DNA from: Sphingobacteriaceae bacterium
Lineage (GTDB): Bacteria; Bacteroidota; Bacteroidia; Sphingobacteriales; Sphingobacteriaceae
Direction of reading: 5' to 3'
Assembly: GCA_947478315.1 (NCBI GenBank)
Contig: CANJWF010000004.1
Coordinates: 1-21,008, forward strand
Length of the DNA stretch: 21,008 bases
Shown here piece after piece: positions 15,711 to 21,008 of the stretch. The position numbers and the translations under genes were made by a program. The number at the start of each line of letters is the position of its first letter. The stretch's first letter is position 1. The notes below the pieces were generated by a model. The model was not told the DNA's origin. It saw nothing but the letters and a program-made list of their open reading frames with translations, and made no database searches.

Positions 15711-16634
15711 ATGTTTAAATCACAAAAAATCAAATGGAAATATCAAAAAATTATCGGTTTCACTCTATGCTTAAGTGTAGTTATTGGAAGTTGGTTGAGC
15801 ATCCAATTATCTAAATCAATTATCCATAACATCAAAATGGTTATCTCCTACGAACAAAAACTTAACCGAAGATCCGATACCATACAAATAAAAACCGTTA
15901 CTAACGCATGGCAGTTGCTAAAAGGTAACTTGCCCAGATTTATTCACATTCACGTCAATAAATTACCGACGACAAAACAAAATTATGTACTCGTTCGAGA
16001 TATCATCGCAAAACAAAATTTTCAAAAAGAGGTATCCCTCAAGAAAATCTTAGATATACAGCCAGATACCCTCTTTATTGAGCCCAATTACAAACTTTAC
16101 TCTAAAATAGTACCCATAAAATTAGTACATAAAATCTCTTTTCTAAATTCATCATACGGAATATCCAAACCCATTATTATTTATCCAAATAAAACTCGAA
16201 TTTATGGGCCGAAAAAATTACTTCAAAACATTCAATATATAAAAACCGAAACTCTCAAGCTACAACTCAATACCAGTTGGATAGGGATTTGCCAACTCGC
16301 TCCCCCTTTTAAAGACATGTCCAAAAATTCCTTAATTAAAGTACATATTCCCGTATCAGAGTTTACAGAAAAAGAGTTTATTTGCCCCATTCATGTTATC
16401 AATAACCGCTCTAATAAATCTATCCAGCTCATCCCTGAAAACGTCAAAATCAAAATTGCAGTTGGGATTCATGAATTTAATCAAATAAATATTTCAGACA
16501 TTACCGCTACCGTTGATATAAGCCTCTTAAAAATTAAACGCTCCAGTAAACTTCCCATCGCCATAAAAATTCCACCATATAGCCGATTAATTTCTGTAGT
16601 TCCATGTTTAGCAAACGTATTTGTGCGTAAATAG
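15711..16634 (+). CDS. YbbR-like membrane-anchored protein
   Basis: The 307-residue, Lys/Ile-rich protein has one N-terminal TM helix (about 14-33, IIGFTLCLSVVIGSWLSIQL), with the rest presumably outside the membrane. The segment pattern (VPIKL, then a VYGPKK-like IYGPKKLLQNI and a VKVHIPV-like IKVHIPVSEF) resembles the YbbR-like domains of Bacteroidota proteins that sit between yajC and coaE. That gene order is the main support, as the sequence itself is divergent. Its function in this phylum is not defined; in Firmicutes, YbbR (CdaR) regulates a diadenylate cyclase, and no cyclase gene is seen here. The ATG start is preceded by an A-rich stretch. Confidence 0.7.
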   Translation: MFKSQKIKWKYQKIIGFTLCLSVVIGSWLSIQLSKSIIHNIKMVISYEQKLNRRSDTIQIKTVTNAWQLLKGNLPRFIHIHVNKLPTTKQNYVLVRDIIAKQNFQKEVSLKKILDIQPDTLFIEPNYKLYSKIVPIKLVHKISFLNSSYGISKPIIIYPNKTRIYGPKKLLQNIQYIKTETLKLQLNTSWIGICQLAPPFKDMSKNSLIKVHIPVSEFTEKEFICPIHVINNRSNKSIQLIPENVKIKIAVGIHEFNQINISDITATVDISLLKIKRSSKLPIAIKIPPYSRLISVVPCLANVFVRK

Positions 16635-16693
16635 TTTACCTTAATAAATAATATCTCTTTTTATCTCCCAACTCCATTTTCAATAATTTTAAT

Positions 16694-16703
16694 TTAGTAC
16701 TAA
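16694..16703. promoter_or_regulatory. Perfect 10-bp palindrome upstream of coaE
   Basis: ttagtactaa is self-complementary and lies about 50 nt before the coaE ATG. A -7-like tatttttc (16726-16733, last base off consensus) is nearby. It is short enough to be chance; listed as a candidate site only. Confidence 0.22.
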
Positions 16704-16751
16704 GAAGTAACCTTTTAAAAATACCTATTTTTCTACTAAGCAATAATCACT

Positions 16752-17351
16752 ATGCTCAAAATTGGAATAACAGGCGGTATCGGGAGCGGAAAAACTACTA
16801 TTTGTAATTTTTTTTCGTTATTGGGCGTACCAATATTTAACGCCGATCAGGAAGCTAAATGGCTAATGCAGCACACCCAAAAACTCATTGAAGATATACA
16901 ACAAGTCATCGGGCAGAAGAGTTATAACAACGATGGAAGTATCAACCGAAAACACATCGCACAAATTGTATTTAATAATGTTGACAAACTCAAGCAGTTA
17001 AACCAACTCGTGCACCCATTTGTTTTAGAACATTATAATGAGTGGTGTTCTAAACAAACTCATACATCCTTCATCGTACACGAATCTGCGCTACTGTACG
17101 AAAGTGGATTTTGGAAACATAATGATTATAACATTCTAGTACAAGCTCCACAAGCATTAAGAATAAAACGAATCATAAAACGAGATGGATTATCAAAGCA
17201 CGAAATAGAAAAAAGAATAGCTCAACAATGGACGGATAAACAAAAAGTGAATTTGGCTGATTATGTAATTAAAAACGACGAAACCGTATTAGTATTACCA
17301 CAAGCACTAAAACTATATAAAGAGTTTTATAATCTGAATCAAAAACAATGA
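16752..17351 (+). CDS. coaE: Dephospho-CoA kinase
   Basis: CoaE phosphorylates the 3'-hydroxyl of the ribose of dephospho-CoA with ATP, the last step of coenzyme A synthesis, in the cytoplasm. The 199-residue product begins with the P-loop GGIGSGKT (8-15) and has the expected NADQEAKWLM, LVHPFVLEHYNEW and HESALLYESGFWK segments, then the RIIKRDGLS lid region and the terminal NLADYVIKNDET. Length and motif order are standard. A T8 run (16808-16815) lies early in the gene. The stop overlaps the start of the next gene by 4 nt (ATGA), implying translational coupling. Confidence 0.95.
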   Translation: MLKIGITGGIGSGKTTICNFFSLLGVPIFNADQEAKWLMQHTQKLIEDIQQVIGQKSYNNDGSINRKHIAQIVFNNVDKLKQLNQLVHPFVLEHYNEWCSKQTHTSFIVHESALLYESGFWKHNDYNILVQAPQALRIKRIIKRDGLSKHEIEKRIAQQWTDKQKVNLADYVIKNDETVLVLPQALKLYKEFYNLNQKQ

Positions 17352-18280
17352 TTGTAAGTGATTTTCTATATTTCGATGAAAAAGGACTTTTTTGCCCATA
17401 CGGGAATTTTTATATAGACCCCAAAAAACCTGTTAACAAAGCAATTATATCGCATGCTCACGCCGACCATTGTGTAAAAGGTCATCACGATTTTTTTAGC
17501 ACACCAGAAACAGCCATTTTAGCTCAACGTAGAATGGGAATCAATGCTGCCAAAAATTTTATTCCACACCCCTATAACATAAAATTTCTAATTGGAGATA
17601 TTCATGTTAATTTTTTACCCGCAGGTCATATACTCGGTTCGGCACAAGTTATGATGGAATATCGCGGAATACGATATTTGTACACGGGAGACTGTAAACT
17701 ACAATCAGATTCCACCTGCCTTCCTTATCAAGTAGCAGCAACAGATGTGCTAATTACCGAAACTACCTATGCCAAACCAGAAATAATCCATCCTGACGTT
17801 GTTCAGGAAATATTAAAATTGAACAATATCCAATTACCTATTTTCTTAGGAACTTATGCACTAGGAAAAAGTCAACGATTAAACCGCTTAATTAGTGAAC
17901 ATTGCCCCAATAAACTAATTGCTGTACACCATCATATCGCAAAAATAAATGCAGTCTATGAAGAATGCCATATAAACATAGGAACATACACACATTATAG
18001 TCGAAAACTACAACGTAATAACTTAATATATATGATGCCCCCAGCTATTTGGCATCGATACACCCGCAGCAAAGACATAGCCCATATCTTTGTAACGGGA
18101 TGGAATTACAAAAAGAAAGATTCAATGTACAGTTTAACAATTTCAGATCATATCGACTGGAATGATTTATTAGAAATTATACAGAAAAGTAAATGTCGAG
18201 AAATTTGGACATTACATGGCGACGGAAATACGCTCAAAAACTACTTCAAGAATCAAATAACCGTTAAAATCTTAAATTAA
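17348..18280 (+). CDS. MBL-fold exonuclease-like protein (β-CASP / ligase-associated exonuclease family)
   Basis: This 310-residue metallo-β-lactamase-fold nuclease shows the metal motif H36-A-H38-A-D40-H41, a GHILGSAQ motif (H94), TGDCK (D115) and TETTY (E138). It also has LGKSQRLNRLI, typical of CPSF73-like and ligase-associated exonucleases, and a C-terminal SDHIDW and LHGDG. These point to DNA or RNA 3'-end processing, with DNA exonuclease of the ligase-associated type the best guess. The usual partner genes (ATP-dependent ligase, DEXH helicase, phosphoesterase) are absent here. Instead it overlaps coaE by 4 nt. The substrate is uncertain and no experimental inference is possible from sequence alone. 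Confidence 0.78.
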   Translation: MIVSDFLYFDEKGLFCPYGNFYIDPKKPVNKAIISHAHADHCVKGHHDFFSTPETAILAQRRMGINAAKNFIPHPYNIKFLIGDIHVNFLPAGHILGSAQVMMEYRGIRYLYTGDCKLQSDSTCLPYQVAATDVLITETTYAKPEIIHPDVVQEILKLNNIQLPIFLGTYALGKSQRLNRLISEHCPNKLIAVHHHIAKINAVYEECHINIGTYTHYSRKLQRNNLIYMMPPAIWHRYTRSKDIAHIFVTGWNYKKKDSMYSLTISDHIDWNDLLEIIQKSKCREIWTLHGDGNTLKNYFKNQITVKILN

Positions 18281-18311
18281 CACCCAAAACGTGTACTATT
18301 AAAACACATTC

Positions 18312-18773
18312 ATGAAAAGTATCGATGAAGAAATACAAAGCCATTTTGATGACCATTATCAACGTGTCATCATAAACATACTATTTACAAATGGTTGGTT
18401 ATGTTGTGCACTCAATCAGCAATTAGAAAAATTTAATTTAACTCGACAACAATACAATATTCTACGCATCTTAAAAGGACAATACCCACATGGAGCAAGT
18501 ATTCTTTTAATACAAGAGCGCATGTTAGACAAAATGTCGGACGCATCACGCATTGTCGGCCGATTGTTAAATAAACAACTAATCGTTAAACTGCCAAATC
18601 CTACGGATAGACGTTACAGCTTAGTTTCTATCAATAAAAAAGGATTAAATTTATTGGAAGAAGTTCGCAAACAAATGAATAGCCGCGATTTTATCAGTAA
18701 ATCCTTAACTGAAGAAGAGGCAATATTATTGAGCCATTTGTTAGATAAAGTACGACAATTTAATGATGAATAG
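18312..18773 (+). CDS. MarR-family transcriptional regulator
   Basis: The 153-residue winged-helix protein has dimerisation helices at both ends. The HTH lies at about 62-90 (GASILLIQERMLDKMSDASRI...), followed by the wing with NPTDRRYSLV (D99, R100, R101), which is diagnostic of MarR. The effector is unknown. It starts 31 nt after the MBL gene. Its last 14 nt overlap the 3' end of the ZIP gene on the opposite strand. It may regulate the neighbouring genes or itself, but no obvious operator dyad was seen immediately upstream. Confidence 0.88.
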   Translation: MKSIDEEIQSHFDDHYQRVIINILFTNGWLCCALNQQLEKFNLTRQQYNILRILKGQYPHGASILLIQERMLDKMSDASRIVGRLLNKQLIVKLPNPTDRRYSLVSINKKGLNLLEEVRKQMNSRDFISKSLTEEEAILLSHLLDKVRQFNDE

Positions 18774-19509
18774 CACGATCTGCAAAAAAACCAAACAAGG
18801 CAATAGACATCCCTATCAGAATAGCTATTAATTTTTTAATATTAAAATGATGTTGTTCGCTCGATTCAAACAAAATAGTAGTAGAGATATGCAAAAACAT
18901 CCCAATTACAATGCCAATAATAACGTTAAAATAATTTGAAATTTGTGCATAATCACCATGCTTTAATAACACCCCAATTAAATAACCTAGAGGCGACATG
19001 GATGAAAATACAATCAATAAGATTATCAAAGTCTTTTTTTTCCACTCGTGAATATAAAAAGCTGTGGTCATGGCAAATGCAGCAGGTATATGATGTAAAG
19101 CAATTCCCCATACCAACCTATCTGAAAAACGATCGGCAATAGGCACTCCTTCCAACAAAGCATGCAAACTTAAACTAATCAACATCGCAATGGGAGCAGC
19201 GTTACCTCGATAGTCATGTTTATGCACATGACCATGTTCAACACCATGAGAAAACTGTTCCATCAATACCTGTAATGCAAAACCAGCCAAAATATATAAC
19301 CCGGCATTAGTGCCTCCACTTTCATACACCTCAGGAACTAAATGCAATACTGTTATGGCAAACAAATACGCTCCACTAAATGATAAAATTAGTTTCAGCG
19401 GAAAGGTTTTATTTTTAAAAATAAAAACACCCATCCCTCCCGAAAAAGCACTAAAAAAAAGTAACCCTATTTTCCACCACTGCATAATGAAATCAATTAT
19501 AGATGACAT
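18760..19509 (-). CDS. ZIP-family divalent metal transporter
   Basis: This inner-membrane importer (probably Zn2+ or Fe2+) has 249 residues and about eight TM segments. The TM3-TM4 loop is His-rich (H88, H92, H94, H96, H98). TM4 carries HALLEG (H116, E120) and TM5 HHIPAAF (H139, H140), the metal-site helices of the family. The start (19507-19509) overlaps the end of the PAP2 gene by 13 nt, so the gene is probably translated from that operon. The stop overlaps marR tail to tail by 14 nt. No dedicated promoter is visible. Metal specificity cannot be told. Confidence 0.88.
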   Translation of the reverse strand: MSSIIDFIMQWWKIGLLFFSAFSGGMGVFIFKNKTFPLKLILSFSGAYLFAITVLHLVPEVYESGGTNAGLYILAGFALQVLMEQFSHGVEHGHVHKHDYRGNAAPIAMLISLSLHALLEGVPIADRFSDRLVWGIALHHIPAAFAMTTAFYIHEWKKKTLIILLIVFSSMSPLGYLIGVLLKHGDYAQISNYFNVIIGIVIGMFLHISTTILFESSEQHHFNIKKLIAILIGMSIALFGFFADRAIHH

Positions 19510-20066
19510 TTATTTGCCACCATTTTAAACAAACGAGCCATCAATATTCCAATTAATATCCCCAATAAAGCCCCTACAAAAACATCAAAAGGATAATGAA
19601 CACCTACGTAAACTTGTGCAAAACTAATCGAAAATGCCCACAAGCAACCAATAGTAAACATCTTCGACCTATATTGCGGAAACATAAAAGATAAACAGGT
19701 TACAAATGCAAAATGATTCGTTGCATGAGAAGAAGTAAAACTAAAGCCAGACCCACAAGGAATCAAAACACGGATTAAACCAACTAGCATAGGCTCATTA
19801 CATGGGCGTATACGATGCACCAACGATTTAATCACTTGAGAACTAAGAACATCCGAAATGGCAAAAGTAAATAGCAACGTTACAATCATCAGCCACCCCA
19901 ATTTTCCATAACGCTTAGGAAGAAAGTAAACCACAAAAACATACAACGGAATCCAGAAAAATCGATGACGCCACCAAGGGAATATAAAGTCAAAAAAAGG
20001 ATTCGCTAAGTCTTGATTGACAAAGAGGAACAAAAATTTATCCAATTCTTGTAAGTACGCTATCAT
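19497..20066 (-). CDS. PAP2-family phosphatase (membrane)
   Basis: This integral-membrane phosphatase acts on lipid pyrophosphates or phosphatidic-acid-like substrates (undecaprenyl pyrophosphate or lipid A phosphates are possible). It has 189 residues and about five TM helices. The three PAP2 motifs are visible: K80-X6-R87-P88, SSH around 112-114 (catalytic H114), and AQVYVGVHYPFD with H157 and D161. In the third motif the usual Ser-Arg is Ala150-Gln151, a substitution I recall from other Bacteroidota members, so activity should not be assumed lost. The start overlaps the methyltransferase stop by 4 nt, and the end overlaps the ZIP start by 13 nt. Confidence 0.88.
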   Translation of the reverse strand: MIAYLQELDKFLFLFVNQDLANPFFDFIFPWWRHRFFWIPLYVFVVYFLPKRYGKLGWLMIVTLLFTFAISDVLSSQVIKSLVHRIRPCNEPMLVGLIRVLIPCGSGFSFTSSHATNHFAFVTCLSFMFPQYRSKMFTIGCLWAFSISFAQVYVGVHYPFDVFVGALLGILIGILMARLFKMVANKCHL

Positions 20067-20791
20067 GCTATCTTTCTACAAATCATCACTAAACGGTCAG
20101 ATTCTTTCTCTACAAATGGTTGTAAATCATACCCTCCAAAAACTCGTTCTATACTAAAATGAGCCAATTTTAATATCCGTTCAAAATCTGTCAAATCGAA
20201 ATCTTGCACCTCTTCTTTGAAGGCAAATGATTTTTCTTGATGTTCAAAACGAATAGACTTAACAATTTTATGGTCTTCTATTTTTTTATAAATATTAAAA
20301 GTAATGCCATCAATATGCTTTTGCTCTTGATGTGTCAAACATGCTTTAATCTTTATTGCATTAAAATAATCTATCACCAAAATACCATTTGGTTGTAAAG
20401 CGGCCGCAAAAGAAGTTAAAGCCTTCACATGGTCTTTTTCTGTATCAAAATATCCAAAGCTTGTGAATAAATTAAATGCGTACTGAAAATAATTAACATA
20501 AAATGGTTTTCGCATATCATGAATAAAAAATTGCAATTTTTTATTCTCAAATGCTTTTGCAGCATGAATACTAGCAGCCGAAATATCAATACCGATTACA
20601 TCATAGCCTTTTTTATTCAAATAAATTGCATGACGGCCTTTACCACAAGCAATATCTAATAACCTGTTTTCTAATGTAGGTTCTAAATACGCACATAAAT
20701 TATCCATAAAAAATTCAGCTTCTGCATCATTTCTTTGATGATATAAAATATGATAATAAGGTGAATTAAACCAGTTTTGAAACCATTTCAT
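20063..20791 (-). CDS. Class I SAM-dependent methyltransferase
   Basis: The 242-residue cytoplasmic protein has a Rossmann-type SAM-binding fold. Motif I is LLDIACGKGRHA (44-55), the acidic residue after β2 is D69 in GIDIS, and later motifs include FNLFTSFGYFD and GILVIDYF. The N-terminus MKWFQNWFNSPYYHILYHQR and the length match a Bacteroidota family of unknown substrate, not a named methyltransferase. It is the first gene of the MT-PAP2-ZIP minus-strand set. The promoter was not found; an IS end lies only about 74 nt upstream of its start. Confidence 0.85.
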   Translation of the reverse strand: MKWFQNWFNSPYYHILYHQRNDAEAEFFMDNLCAYLEPTLENRLLDIACGKGRHAIYLNKKGYDVIGIDISAASIHAAKAFENKKLQFFIHDMRKPFYVNYFQYAFNLFTSFGYFDTEKDHVKALTSFAAALQPNGILVIDYFNAIKIKACLTHQEQKHIDGITFNIYKKIEDHKIVKSIRFEHQEKSFAFKEEVQDFDLTDFERILKLAHFSIERVFGGYDLQPFVEKESDRLVMICRKIA

Positions 20792-20824
20792 GTTACATAT
20801 TTAAAATTAACCGTCACTAAATAC

Positions 20825-20847
20825 GCTAATGATAAAAAATCATCAGC
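20825..20847. repeat. Imperfect hairpin between the IS and the methyltransferase gene
   Basis: gctaatgat (20825-20833) pairs with atcatcagc (20839-20847), with one mismatched position (G·U on the minus-strand transcript) and loop aaaaa. It may sit in the 5' leader of the methyltransferase gene or be chance. No other motif was seen in 20792-20864. Confidence 0.3.
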
Positions 20848-20864
20848 AAAAACATCTAAACTTA

Positions 20865-21008
20865 GAGACTGTTTAAATTTTGATCAATAATATTTTTATG
20901 GAAGCTAGGAGTATCATAGCTTCACTAGTTTGCACGAGAAACTCAAAGTCTTTGCTTAGTCTTCTGTGATTTTCAAACCAAGCAAAAGAGCGTTCTACGA
21001 TCCATCGC
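20865..21008 (-). mobile_element. IS5-family insertion sequence, partial at window edge
   Basis: The element starts at about 20865 with gagactgtttaaatttt, resembling the terminal inverted repeat of IS5-family elements, directly preceded by TTA (20862-20864), a possible 3-bp target duplication of the TNA type. The transposase stop is 8 nt inside this end. The opposite end, full length and the second duplication copy are beyond the window, so the exact boundary is inferred. Confidence 0.72.
20873..21008 (-). CDS. IS5-family transposase, C-terminal fragment (cut by window end)
   Basis: Reading the minus strand from 21007 down to the TAA at 20875-20873 gives 44 residues beginning RWIVERSFAWFENHRRLSKD, then FEFLVQTSEAMILLASIKI. 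The WIVER-FAW segment contains the final Glu of the DDE triad of DDE_Tnp_1-type transposases, and RRLSKDFE...TSEA is typical of the IS5 group. The gene is open at the window edge, so only the C-terminus is seen and there is no sign of decay in this part. Confidence 0.85.
   Translation of the reverse strand, partial: RWIVERSFAWFENHRRLSKDFEFLVQTSEAMILLASIKILLIKI

Noticed and set aside
16808..16815. T8 tract in coaE as a phase-variation site
   Set aside because: In an A/T-rich genome a T8 run is expected by chance, and the enzyme is essential, so switching is implausible.
18300..18311. Antibiotic-resistance role for the MarR gene
   Set aside because: Nothing beyond the family fold supports it; no efflux pump or resistance gene is adjacent.

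Overview
The window reads as an AT-rich chromosomal segment from a member of the Bacteroidota. The grounds are a single-polypeptide SecDF, an unusually long NusB, the nusB-yajC-YbbR-coaE gene run, a very large secreted protein ending in a gliding/CHU_C-type (type IX secretion, type B) sorting domain, starts without Shine-Dalgarno sequences, and upstream elements matching the Bacteroidota -7 consensus TAnnTTTG. No tRNA, rRNA or CRISPR array was seen, and no gene-free stretch exceeds 300 bases. The largest gaps (3776-3956 and 10968-11138) hold promoter-like and hairpin elements.

Layout. The left part (98-3775, minus strand) holds an aminodeoxyfutalosine-deaminase-like amidohydrolase, then pdxH, nuoC and nuoD. 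The last three look like one operon behind a good TTG-N20-TAGGTTTG promoter. nuoC and nuoD are respiratory complex I subunits, pdxH makes the cofactor PLP, and the amidohydrolase may belong to menaquinone synthesis. Next, on the plus strand, come rlmN and comF (overlapping by 20 nt), a 1712-residue cell-surface or secreted protein (signal peptide, six NHL-type propeller blades, about a dozen Ig-like modules, C-terminal sorting domain), and secDF.

From 14245 the plus strand carries nusB, yajC, a YbbR-like membrane-anchored protein, coaE, an MBL-fold exonuclease-like protein (4-nt overlap with coaE) and a MarR regulator. SecDF and YajC act on the Sec translocon that would export the large protein before type IX secretion. 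The right part (18760-20791, minus strand) is a tightly overlapping set: SAM methyltransferase, PAP2 phosphatase and ZIP metal transporter. ZIP overlaps marR tail to tail. At the right edge begins an IS5-family insertion sequence cut by the window end.

Most of the window is housekeeping. The less ordinary parts are the modular surface protein, the structured secDF leader with a small overlapping upstream ORF, a 28-bp perfect hairpin after secDF, an operator-like dyad before nusB, a G8 tract inside pdxH, and the separation of nuoCD from nuoAB. I found no clear new defence or metabolic system.
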